From Druceiella hillmani (lineage: Eukaryota; Arthropoda; Insecta; Lepidoptera; Hepialidae): a stretch of 64,000 nucleotides of DNA. The position numbers and the translations under genes were made by a program. Of the stretch, positions 53,735 through 64,000 are shown piece after piece (within the stretch, counting starts at the first letter, position 1; the number at the start of each line of letters is the position of its first letter). Under the pieces are notes generated by a model that saw only the letters and a program-made list of their open reading frames with translations, was not told the origin of the DNA and made no database searches. The stretch is taken from positions 16,250,001 through 16,314,000 of the forward strand of contig JAYKKI010000039.1 of assembly GCA_039881145.1 (NCBI GenBank), read 5' to 3'.

Positions 53735-54255
53735 CTGTCAAGCACAAGTAGAACTTGCACTACGAGGGTTCCATAGACATTTAAATATTTATAAATATTT
53801 AAGGGTACATAGTATTTTTCTTAAACTATTTAAAATTATAATTGTCTACATCTTTCACAGGCCTAAAACCATTGTGCATTTTTAAAAAATTGTAAAATCT
53901 AGGACCATCGCCATAGCTTCCCTATACTCTTCTAGTTAGATTTTACCAATCCTATTTTTGCATGATGTTTACTTTAGTAGTTTCGAAAATAAAAGGGGAG
54001 AATCTTATTTTTTAGAACATCTTTTTAAATATGCAATTTAAAATTATGAAAAAAATATAGATTTTATATTCCTAATAACAAGCTCTTTTAAATGATATCC
54101 CCTATGATATATGAAATTTTAAAAAAAATGTGTATTTATTAAATCCCTCTTTAATTTTTATATAAATTGTTAAAAAAATGAATAAGAATTCTGAGAAAAT
54201 CGGCTATGACAGACGGTTGGACAGAAACGGGTTTTATCTTATGAAATACTGAACC
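53735..54255 (+). mobile_element. Dispersed repeat family R1, most complete copy
   Basis: Head ACCTGTCAAGCACAAGTAGA and GAGGGTTCCATAG, body with TAAGGGTACATAGTA and AGTAGTTTCGAAAATAAA, tail GGCTATGACAGACGGTTGGA and CTTATGAAATACTGAACCC. About 520 bp. The ends resemble a widespread lepidopteran repeat whose head reads GGAACCCT then ACTCGCACTTG. No coding part was seen. Confidence 0.55.
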
Positions 54256-56689
54256 CAAAAAATCAATCACAATATTTTAGTGGAATATTCTACTGGAATC
54301 AAAATATTCTACTGGAATTTTTTTAAGTATGAAATTAATCTCGGTATACATACAATTAACCAAAACAATTGCTTTTTTGGTGTACGCACAATTAACCAAA
54401 ACAGCACAATTCAAAGAATTATTTAAAAAAGTAGGGTAGAGCTTCTACATAAATTCAAATTTATAAAATCGTAAAAATTGATAGCTTAATACAAATGATA
54501 GAATAAACTGATTTAATTTGTTCCTTAAATAAATAGTGAAAACTTTAGACTATTGCCATATCCAATTGTTTAACTATAGATATTAATACATTTCTTATCT
54601 AAAATAATGATCGTCCTTTTTATCATTTTGTTTCGAGTTATGATTACCCACTATTTCCAATAAACATAGTTTAACAAAAACCTTTTCATAGAAATATCTA
54701 GTTAACAATGCTATCTCATCTGATTCATATGTAGTTAATGATAAGGTCATATTAAACTCACATTTAAAAACCATTTCGTGATCGAAATTTAAATACAAAT
54801 GAATCGTTAAATTTAATACACGGGCGAAGGTTAATAGTGAAATCCATTATCTACCTGCTTCGTCAGTTAGCATATTAAATTATTTTTTTCATATCAACAT
54901 GATCACTGTTAATTTCAAACTGTAAGGTTGCATTTTGTACATATTTGGAAGTGTTACTACATTTCTTAAAAATCCTGGTAGACCATAACATGGCAATTGA
55001 CAAAGTCGTCAGAATAGCGTGATTGAGAAAAAGTATGTTCTGAAATAAGTGATTTCACATTGGCATTAAATATATTACGTGTTGATTAATGCGCGAAGTC
55101 TTTAAAGATAATACGGAGTAACAAATGCAAATACAGAATGAAAATATGAATTAAAAAAATAATGCGATTATGGAAATTAAAATTAGCTCTGAAAATTATG
55201 CCTTTGTGAAATGACATACTTTAATCTCTTTATATAATCTCTTCACTTAACATCTCGTCTATAATCTCTTCACTTAATAACAGTAAGAATGTATTATTCT
55301 ATTGATAATATCAGGTAGACTTTTTGTCAAAGATAATATTATGCGTACAATACAAATAGTAAGCATGTCATAATTTTAGACTATATACTTGCCTACGTAG
55401 CAATTTATTTTTCTTAGATATTTTGTTCGACTGTACTTTAAAAAATGGTAATGAGAAAGTCTCAAACGGCTCAACAATACACTCAGTAATGACAAATGTC
55501 ACTTTATCCATTATTTTTCAGCATAATTTATGGACGAATAGAAGGGGAGCTATGCTGAGATGAAGCTCTCAGCGACTTTGTATAATACATAATTATTTTA
55601 ATTTTTAATGTCGGTATAAGTGCGAATAGATTAGTTTTACCTTTGAAGTCCTTGAAAAGCTAAGTTATGTCTTATACTTAATTTATTCACATTGGTCTTC
55701 CAGACTGACAAAAACAAATGTTTTTTATTCAAATTACTTCCAAATATGCTACAAGGCGTAGTTTAATTTTCTATCCCTCGTACTTAGTTTTCAATCCCAG
55801 TCCACCATACCAATCGAAACCATAAGAACACCAGAAATTCTCATGTTACTGCTTTTGGATGTCGTAGTTTAGTTTTTGGCAATTCAGCAATAAAATCACA
55901 CTAATATAATAAAGACGAAAGTTTTGTTTGTTTCTTAAGCATTCATAGAAAAATTACTAACGTGGTTTACATACAATTTTCACAATTATTAGAAAAAAAA
56001 GCTATTATAGCTTATAGTTTCTAAATTGCTAGGCTATAGGGATTGAACAAGATGCTATCAATACCATTAGGTGACAAATTAATTAACTTTTGGTTACACT
56101 TCTATCATTTCTTTAAATGAAGTCCTCATAGCATATTATATGCGCCGTTAATCAAAATTATTTATAATACGTAAATATGGTATAGTGTATTACAAAAGCA
56201 AAGTAATATTTCGTAAAGACAATACAACATTTAATTTTTTAAAAATCTTACCTCATGTCTACTTGTAACATTACATCCTTACATCAAATTATGTTTACTG
56301 TTCTTCTATCAGTAAAATACTCCGCTAATATTGACGAACATGTAATCAAAAGTTCTTATGTATGTTAGTTTTCAAGTGAACTCTGTATTTCTTGCATGGT
56401 CCCTATGTTGCACATGTTGTATAAATAATATATTTGCACTTGTTGGAAAAAAATTTGCTGGTCTATTATTACAGATACACTATCAGTTTACAATTTCATT
56501 ACGTATCTCTAACAACACGTAATAAAATTGTAGCTCTAAAAACGTGTGAAGAAAATATTTCTAGAGCAATCTTTTACGCATAAGCCACGGTAAGTGTTTT
56601 TAATATAAAAAAGTGAATGGAACAAAAGTGGGGAAGTCTAGACCAATTTATTCATTAAAATAAAAAATTTCATTGACGCATTAAGTGCT
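54256..56689. other. Intergenic, nothing recognised
   Basis: A duplicated phrase (TATAATCTCTTCACTTAA, 55232 and 55260) and another (AATTAACCAAAACA, about 54355 and 54391). A dispersed-repeat tail is at 55905-55980. No gene. Confidence 0.4.
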
Positions 56690-57210
56690 TTTGATAGAAA
56701 TTAACGCTCTGCTCTTTGTAATTTTGATTAGTAATTTAAAAGAAATTAATAAAGTTTTTGAATATAAACAGAAGTGGAAATATAACTTTGATGATGTTTG
56801 GTGTAATCTATTCGTGTATGGAGACGGCGAACAGAGGAAAGAGGGGAAATCATACACTTGTGTGGGAACATCACAAGCTTATCACGTTGCTGTACATTAT
56901 TATATTTTTTTAATCAAAATTAAACACGGGCCTGTATTCATGAAAGAAATTTTGATTAAATAATGTAATTGTACCAGTACGAAGTCGGTTTATATCTAAA
57001 AATGATCCTGTGTACTTTATCGTTCGGATCAGTAGTTTAAGAGAAATTAAAAAATGTTTGAATTAAAAAGTTTATGAATGCATTTTGATGATCTTCAGCA
57101 TGATGTGATCATGCACGCAGAGGTGGAAAGGAAAGGTGAAACACGCCTTGTGGAGAAATATAACAAGTGAATTATGTTGCGGTATATTATTATATTTTAG
57201 CTGAAGTAAA
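56690..57210. repeat. Strongly diverged 300-bp tandem duplication
   Basis: The first unit (about 56700-56935) has GATTAGTAATTTAAAAGAAA, GTTTTTGAATATAAA, GATGATGTTTGG and TATCACGTTGCTGTACATTA. The second (about 57025-57210) has GATCAGTAGTTTAAGAGAAA, TGTTTGAATTAAA, GATGATCTTCAG and TTATGTTGCGGTATATTATT. The order is conserved, the identity modest. The 92-aa frame in the first unit has no counterpart in the second. Confidence 0.6.
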
Positions 57211-57219
57211 ATAAAAAGC

Positions 57220-57220
<1 letters not shown>

Positions 57221-57287
<67 letters not shown>
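57221..57287. repeat. (TA)n microsatellite
   Basis: TA repeat with one G interruption near 57241. Confidence 0.95.
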
Positions 57288-57289
<2 letters not shown>

Positions 57290-58394
57290 TTATTATTTAA
57301 TAAAGATTAATAACTAATTTAAAATAAATCTCAATTTGTCACCATTTATGTAACTTTATTATACTTACTAGAAGATTTTGTTACGTTATTTTCAAGAAGG
57401 TTCTTTCTATGTACAAGATAATCTCTGTTCATGGCAAGAGATGGCGTTTAATTTAATTAATTTGTTCTAAAATATGGCATTCAATATTAATATTTGAATT
57501 GTACCTATAAAAAATTTAAAGCAATTTGTATTGTGTATAATTTTTTCGAAGGAATAAAATTTTATTCTATTTCAATTTAAAAATAATGCATTAATTTTTT
57601 TATTATTCTGTTATCATAATTATATATTTCTTTTTGAATAGTTTACAAACGCGCATCATATTAGAAATTTCTAAACAGTTTTACAAATATTATATTTTTT
57701 GACATAATTTTAGAGTTTTCTCGACCTTTTTTGGTCTTTCAAACCACATAATAGCTATTTGTTTAAAGCTAGATAGATATCATTTCACTTAATTCAAATA
57801 TTTCTTTTTGGCTAGGACTAATTTGTCCAAGTGCTTATATATTATTTGTTATACGCCTCGCCCCACTAGTACTAAACATCTATCTATTCGTCCATCCATC
57901 CAAACTTTCATATTTATAATATTAGTTAGGATTTCATTAAGTTGATTGTGAAAATAGATTGTCATCATTAATTAAAGTTATTTGTTTTGATTACGTATTT
58001 TCCGTAACCAATTATAATTCAGAGATTATCTTGAGTTTCATATTCCCGTCTTCAAGAAAAAGACTCAGATACCTATAGTCTAAGATACCATGCAAAGGTA
58101 TATATTATTCCAATTCGATATATATATACCTGTGAAGGTTAAGGATATTAAACAATTCTGGAGGTTCTTATGTAGAAAATAATATAACTATATTCAACTG
58201 TTCTTCATCCATTATACTTGTTGGTTGTCCAAATATATTTCATAGCTATTCAATATTACTTATTTTTATAAATAAAAAGGCTACGTGTTACTAAGTAATA
58301 AATCCTTTATAATTAACATTTAATTAAAAAATACAATACTTTTTTCACAAAACATGAAAATTTTAAAAATTATTCTTAAAGTTATAACATTCAA
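57288..58394. other. Intergenic 3' of GST gene C
   Basis: A retroposon-tail fragment at about 57855-57935 (GCCTCGCCCCACTAGTAC, then TTTATAATATTAGTTAGGAT). No gene. Confidence 0.4.
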
Positions 58395-61300
58395 TTAGAA
58401 TGTCATAGGTGTTGTTACTGTTTTGTAGAATTCTTGAATAGATGGCAGCTCCAACACGTTGTCTACGACTTTGCGCAGATTAGGTGCCTCAATACCAATG
58501 TCCTTCTCGGCAATTCGTACGAGATAATCGTAAATTCCCGCAAAATACATATCAGCCCACGTTAACTGAAAAATTTTTTTAGCAATAATATACATTTTTT
58601 TATATTAACGACATTTTTCACATTATGTACTAAAGATATAAGGTACTCAGTTGTAAACAGTTTATAGTAGCTTGGTCCAATCAATGATATGACTTTAGCA
58701 CAGTATACAAGCTACTGATACTAAAAAAATCTAATGGGAAAACCATTTTCTGTAAAATATATTTATGTCCTTTCAAGTAAATAGAAATTATGTTATTTTT
58801 ACACTGTTATTATATTTAATTTTCACATGTTGTTATTGTTGATTTTCAATGTTATCATTCTACAAATATGACACAGATCAAAATATATTACGTAAAAAAA
58901 TTATTGTTCCTAACAAACATAATAACAATACAATTTTTTCAAAGTTACGTTTCTTTAAAGTTACGTTTTTTGTAAAGTTACAATTCTTTCAAAGTTACAA
59001 TTTTTTATAAGTTACTTTCAGCTCAAAAGTATTCATTAAGATCAACCAATGCCTGTTGTAAATCAATGATATAATTAACCAATGCCTGTTAACCAATGCC
59101 TGTTGTAAATCAATTATATAATTTTTAGTGGCCCATAGCAAAATTGCCAAAACTGAACACTTATGGGTCTAATCACTTCTGTGTTCATCCATCACATGCG
59201 ATTTGTTCAGAAACTATTCGACATAAAAACTTAAAATTGAGCACAGAAAGAGTATAACCCAGAACTGCGAGAGAAAAAAAATTTACAATAGGAACGCACA
59301 AATTCAACAAATTCTACACACAAGTTTAGTTTTTTTATGAGGTTAGTTCCACGTTCTTCTTGAAAAAAAGTTGCTGTAACATTATAACCAAAAGATTTTT
59401 CTGAGGAATAAACTCAACCAACATTATCTCATTTCACAATATTAAGAACGGTTTTGGTCCTTACACATTTTTTAATATTTATGATGTTTAAAAAATTACA
59501 CAAGCAACACTGCCTTTATCTTCGGATACTGGTTTTTACTTTTGCCGGCATCCAAAGTCAAGACATCGCAGCACACAATCGGAGTGCATTATGGTTAACA
59601 ATTCAAGTGGGGGCCTAATTGCACAGAACACTTATTGTGCAAGTATGACTTGTACTTAAAAATTTGCACCAGTTTAAATATTCTCAATAAATTTCTGATA
59701 TAATCAATGCAAATACTACACATTTTTCAGTTAATCAAGCAATATTTTATTTCTTGTAACGCTGTAACGCTGAGACACGGACAGAATAATGACACTGAAA
59801 TTCTAAATCTGAACGTACAAGGTGTAAAAATTATATACATGGATAAAAGCTAACTCACAAGAGGTGACGACGTGTTATGTCACAAAGTAAGCGGGTCGCT
59901 CATCAAAACACAAGGTAACCTTCACCATCACTGCATTTTCTTAGAAATAGTTACGAAATTTTACATATATACAAAGTTAATTATAGATTGTAGGTAGACT
60001 TCAATTTAAGAGATAATAGTCATATAAATGTTATGAAAATAAGAAATTTTCACTTCTACTAATGCAATATCTTACAGCCGACCAGTTCAGTACCTCTCGA
60101 CAAGCGGTCTGGAACCAAATCTGGAACAGTCCATTACATCAAAAGCCATAGACCATGATCAACGCAACACTTTTACTTAGAAATGGATATTTTATTATTT
60201 ATATATTCTATATGATGGTGTGATTGGGTAAAATAATATTTTTATTTTCAAATAACAAAACATTTTTATTAAAACAAAGACAATATATGCGCCATACTCA
60301 CTTTGCCCAAAGCTAAATGTCCTTTATTATGAGCAGCTATAGCGTCAAACCTGCTCAAGAAGAAGGGCACAACCTTCTCATTCAAATCATTGTATCTATT
60401 AGCGCGAATTGTGGGATCTGTCTCATAATAGGCAACCTGTAGTTCTGTAATGAAAAAATAGATCATTTGAAAGTTAATTTATAATTTATATATATAAATG
60501 TACATATGTATAAAAAAATATGGACAAGATTACCACTGACAAGTAATAGTTCAAAAAATAGTTCTCAAGTAGTTGTGTGCTTTTATTTAAAATGGAAAAT
60601 TCGGATATTTGATAACACTGAAAGTTTGCACACAATTAATAACTTTTGCTTTTATTTTCTGATCTGTATAACAATAATTTAACTTAATGGAGTTTAACCG
60701 TTTGGGTGCCGACGAGCGTCATCGTGCTTGTGCGCGGACTAACTAAATTTGCCACGAAATCAGTTGCTGTTTAGCATGCTGTAGGAGAAATCGCTCGCAT
60801 GCTTCGCTAATATTTTATCTTTCTACATGTTAATCAAGTTGTGAAGAAAGTGATAGTGGGAGTGACATTGTGGTGCATTTTGGAAGAGATACAGTTTTTT
60901 CGAGACAAGGGTAAATGACATCAAAAACAAAAGATTTCTTTGGCATTTTTAAGTATATATGAGTAGAAAACCATGGCACTAAAACGGTTAAAATACGAAA
61001 TTGATTGCCGTTAATTCCTGCTTGCTACACCAATGTTTTTTGAGAAATAGGCACATAAATAGTGCATAAATTAAAAAATAACACAAATACAATACAATTG
61101 ACATAAACACGTACAATATGATTGACAAAAAATTCTGTGAAAAAACGTACAGTGCGATTGTCCAGGGAAAAATAATGTGCTACAGTTCCATGATTCTGCA
61201 TACCGCCTTGTTTTGTTTTTTTTAAATTTTATTTTACAACATTTTTGCCAGTGTTACAGCAAGTAAAATATTATGCAGTCTAACTTGGAACAAATCCGCA

Positions 61301-63304
61301 GCTATGGTTATTCATTCCTTAGCTATGGTTGATTGAAAGATATTGCTCTTGTAGTAATAGCATAAAATAAATAGATGAATTAATAAAATTACAAAAATTA
61401 ACCCTGAACTGAATTTTTACCAACTGAATATAATTAACATATTACAAAAACCATTATGATAAAAATGAAAAAAAAATAGAAAATGACATTTTATTACACA
61501 TTTCTTTTCTTTACTTCACAATACAGTCAGTACATACAGTCAGTCAGTACAAAATCCTGATAATTTCCACACAATCAGCTGTAAAGTTATGCATATTGAA
61601 CAAATAGTTTAATTATACAAAAGAAAATCTCTAGTTACACATGTAACATTACACATCCACCCATTAAGATGTTCATTGCCAATACTGTGACATGGCATGA
61701 TCGTGCTTTGAAAACAGTTTTTTTACAAGATTAAAGTACAAAATTGTTTTTTAAATATTTTTCAATGAAAAATAACAACTTTATGTAGGAAGCTGTATTA
61801 TTTCGAATATCCTGTATTTAAAAAAACATATTAAAAAGAGCTAAATATAAAATAATAAAAAAAAACATAAATAACACAACCAAAGTATTTTTCCGAAACA
61901 TACAATATTTTTCTGCCCGTGAAAGACATACGAAGCAACACATATATATTTTAAAAATTAAAATTAATATTTGCAAATAATTTAATAGAAACATTATATA
62001 GACTGGAATGTTTATATTTAACTAGTGTAAGGAACCTTTGTAATGCGAGTTCTATTCATATTAGCAATGTTTGAAAAAAACAGTCTAGAGTAAAGCCAGT
62101 CAGAACTTTCATCAAAATGCAATTTATTAACGTTTTAAATATAAATTTAAAGAAAATTTTTGTCTTTAACCAAAAGAAAAAATTAAATGGACCATTTTTT
62201 CTTCCAACAGCTGATTCAAACTCCTTAAAACAAAATAACAGTGAACTAGCAATAAATGACAGGCAAAAAATCCGTTTTTTAACCTCTGGAAATACTTTTC
62301 TACTTATAACTAAAATGCTGTGCAGTATTGAATTGATCACAAGGCATACGGCCCGTTACAGTGCAGTGCACTGTAACTTCAATTACCGGTTGCTCAATGC
62401 TCTTGTTGGATGTAAGAAATTGTTCTCATAGCAATAAGACTGCCATATATTACAATTCTGTATATTAAATTACATAAATAAATAAAAACAATAGGTGTCA
62501 TTAATGGACCAACATAAATAGACTCTAATTTGTCTAGTAGCAACCAAATTAGTTTTTATTTGTAAGACATAGGATTAAAATTTTCAATCAGAAATTTATG
62601 GTTTTGTGCGTTCTGTTGAGCAATACCAAATAAAAAGTCCACAGTCAACCGGATGCTTCCTTCAAATTTTATAAATCTAAAAGGCCATGTACATACGTAT
62701 ATACATACATACATACTCAGTGACTCTAATGTGAGTCGTGTCTATTACCATTTCTCTCTCGTGACCCATCACCATTTCTTTCAAAACACACTTCTTCAAT
62801 TTTTCCATTAAATTCGAACACAATGCTTTATCGTTTTGATGAAAGTACAAATATAGCATGACGGTATTATAAGCGGAGACTAATAAAAGCATTAAAAACC
62901 CACATTTTCTTAAACTACCAAAACTTTTATGTATTCAACTTTAAAAATCTAGAAATATCAGTTTCCTTGTCAAACCTAAATTGAAAAAACACAAAAGGTT
63001 TATATAGATATAAACACAAAAACACGAAATCAATAATTGCATCATATTTCATTATATATAGAGATCCAGATATTTGAAAGCAATAATTGAAAAAAAAAGA
63101 TAATTAAAATAGAACTAAGATAAAAGTTGAACTTACGCTTACGGAAATCAGCCATAGCGTCCATTACCATATCAATCTCCAGACCTTCAAGTGCGTCGGA
63201 TCCCACCAAGCCATATTTTTTACCAAGGTAACGGCAAATAGCGATGCTCTCTGAGAAAACTCTACCATCGATATCCAGAACGGGCAAAGAGCCAAATGGA
63301 GTAC
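58395..63304 (-). CDS. GstS1: Sigma-class glutathione S-transferase, gene C, exons 2-4 (5' partial)
   Basis: Minus-strand exons 63304-63137, 60444-60302 and 58565-58395 (168, 143 and 171 nt) have the same phases as genes A and B and a stop at 58397-58395. Together they give residues 45-204 if exon 1 has the usual 133 nt. Exon 1 was not found up to the window edge. Recognisable blocks are PFGSLPVLDIDGRVF, ESIAICRYLGKKYGLVG, a HNKGHLALGKLTWAD block with the N-capping Thr-x-x-Asp, and NLRKVVDNVLELPSI. The glutathione-contact pair is Glu-Ser instead of Gln-Ser. It is far more diverged from A and B than they are from each other, so it is an older paralog. Introns 2 (2691 bp) and 3 (1736 bp) are large; intron 2 contains a piggyBac MITE. 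The gene is convergent with A and B. Role as for gene A; substrate unknown. Confidence 0.9.
58938..59115. repeat. Short local repeats in intron 3 of gene C
   Basis: Five close repeats of AAAGTTAC(G/A)TTTT type (58938-59010) are followed by three copies of AACCAATGCCTGTT (59044, about 59076 and 59090), two of them continuing with GTAAATCAATKATATAAT. Confidence 0.7.
60694..60991 (+). mobile_element. piggyBac-type MITE in intron 2 of gene C
   Basis: A 298-bp element bounded by TTAA on both sides. The left end is TTAACCGTTTGGGTGCCG and the inverted right end TTAACCGTTTTAGTGCCATG, a 14-to-15-of-17 match. TTAA target duplication is the mark of piggyBac transposition. The interior keeps pieces of the transposase 5' region on the plus strand (CAAGTTGTGAAGAAAGTGAT) shared with the element in gene A. 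It is an internal-deletion derivative of one parent family that also seeded the introns of A and B. Confidence 0.85.
61000..63041. other. Rest of intron 2 of gene C
   Basis: AT-rich. A family R1 head on the minus strand is at 62015-62066 (GGAACCTTTGTAATGCGAGT). The duplicated phrase CAGTCAGTACA lies at 61525-61552. No nested gene was recognised; the frames at 62056-62431 have no known motif. Confidence 0.4.
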
Positions 63305-63359
63305 CTGTAAAGATATTGAATTAAATAAACGTCGTCCCAAAGAGCTCAAAACATAATTC
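63305..63359 (-). other. Intron 1 of gene C (start)
   Basis: The acceptor CTTTACAG on the minus strand joins exon 2 at 63304. The intron continues toward the window edge, where exon 1 should lie beyond. Confidence 0.6.
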
Positions 63360-63560
63360 TAAGAAACACAGTCAGTCCAGCTTGGGTCACAAATACCTCA
63401 ACACTCCCAACATTCTAGAGGAGATTAACAGATTCTGAAAAAAATACGCCGAACGGCTCACTACCCATCCAAATCTCTAGCTACTGAATTGCTGGACAAT
63501 ACCAAATTGATTAACAAGCTCAAATACTTGGCTATATTCTAATTGAGTAGCTGTGGCATT
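63360..63560 (+). mobile_element. Jockey-like LINE, C-terminal end of reverse transcriptase ORF
   Basis: The frame reads SSLGHKYLNTPNILEEINRF, a stop, KKYAERLTTHPNL, and after a shift LATELLDNTKLINKLK-type text. This follows the order of the Jockey-clade ORF2 C-terminus (HxDLxIPTVxEEI, then HPNPLA, then LLD). It is a short dead fragment, probably inside intron 1 of gene C. Confidence 0.55.
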
Positions 63561-63828
63561 GGCTTCTACACTCTAAATGCCAAATTTCTCACCCAACAAA
63601 ACTTATAATAGTCGACAGGGACTGATCACAGTTATTTATAAAAAAAATTCAAACCCTCTAGCTACTGAATTGCTGGACAATACCAAATTGATTAACAGGC
63701 TCGAAAGTAGCCAAGTATTCTAATTGAGTAGCGGTGGCATTGGCCTCTGCACTCTAAATGCCAAATTTCTCAACCAATAATAGTCGAAAGGGACTGATCG
63801 CAGTTATTTATAAAAAAAAGTCAAATGG
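63475..63828. repeat. 181-bp tandem duplication
   Basis: CTCTAGCTACTGAATTGCTG starts at 63475 and again at 63656. The two units are about 90% identical through TTGGCTTCTACACTCTAAAT (GGCCTCTGCACTC in the second) and GTCGACAGGGACTGATCACA (GTCGAAAGGGACTGATCGC). The left part overlaps the Jockey-like coding end. Confidence 0.9.
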
Positions 63829-64000
63829 TTATCCGGTAGTTCTCTCGTCTCGATAATGGAAAATCAAAATTTTCTCGACTGCATAAAAGCCTATAATTAT
63901 CAAAGTTTACATTTTTAATTGTGAACAGCCATAATACTCTTTTTGTGACTGTTTTTTGGCATATTTACTTGTTACTGGTATTACTGAAGGAATATACTCG
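63829..64000. other. Window edge, nothing recognised
   Basis: No GST exon 1 was found here on the minus strand; the ATG-led frame near 63960 does not resemble a GST N-terminus. Confidence 0.5.

Noticed and set aside
63840..64000. First exon of GST gene C
   Set aside because: No minus-strand frame resembling the catalytic-Tyr N-terminus with a phase-1 donor was found, so exon 1 is judged to be outside the window.

Overview
This is an AT-rich animal nuclear segment, very probably from an insect. It has short phase-matched exons with GT-AG introns, a cluster of sigma-class glutathione S-transferase (GST) genes, and a dense load of decayed transposons (hAT, Tc1/mariner, piggyBac, pogo, LINEs, an LTR element, Penelope-like foldbacks). 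Several dispersed repeats resemble families I know best from moths and butterflies, so Lepidoptera or a close relative is my guess, but the sequence does not prove it. I see no convincing tRNA, rRNA or CRISPR features.

Region 1 to 32.2 kb holds no intact gene. In order it contains: a hAT relic; a palindromic foldback with hammerhead-ribozyme-like motifs; a 120-bp diverged duplication; a 40-bp minisatellite; a DD41D-type mariner relic; a 174-bp tandem repeat; a LINE reverse transcriptase relic whose 3' coding end has expanded into about 25 copies of a 90-bp unit; a second foldback; an LTR retrotransposon relic with integrase and protease remnants; a mariner fragment on the minus strand; a 72-bp minisatellite; a second DD41D mariner embedded in TA microsatellites; and a pogo/Tigger-like fragment.

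Region 32.2 to 47.8 kb is a tandem segmental duplication. Each unit carries one complete four-coding-exon sigma GST gene on the plus strand (203 aa each, about 92% identical), plus a conserved noncoding 5' exon and upstream promoter region. The two units differ by insertions and deletions of mobile DNA, including a piggyBac-derived piece in intron 3 and a third foldback upstream of gene A.

Region 47.8 to 58.4 kb is intergenic. It is dominated by a 1.6-kb array of about 56 copies of a 29-bp AT-rich unit starting about 370 bp after gene B, followed by mariner debris and dispersed repeats. Region 58.4 to 63.3 kb holds coding exons 2 to 4 of a third, diverged sigma GST on the minus strand, convergent with the other two. 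Its first exon lies outside the window. A 298-bp piggyBac-type MITE sits in its intron 2. The last 600 bp hold a Jockey-like LINE tail overlapping a 181-bp tandem duplication.

Functionally the only supported host genes are the three GSTs. They would use glutathione for detoxification or lipid-peroxide handling in the cytosol. Everything else is mobile-element debris, satellites, or unassigned intergenic DNA.
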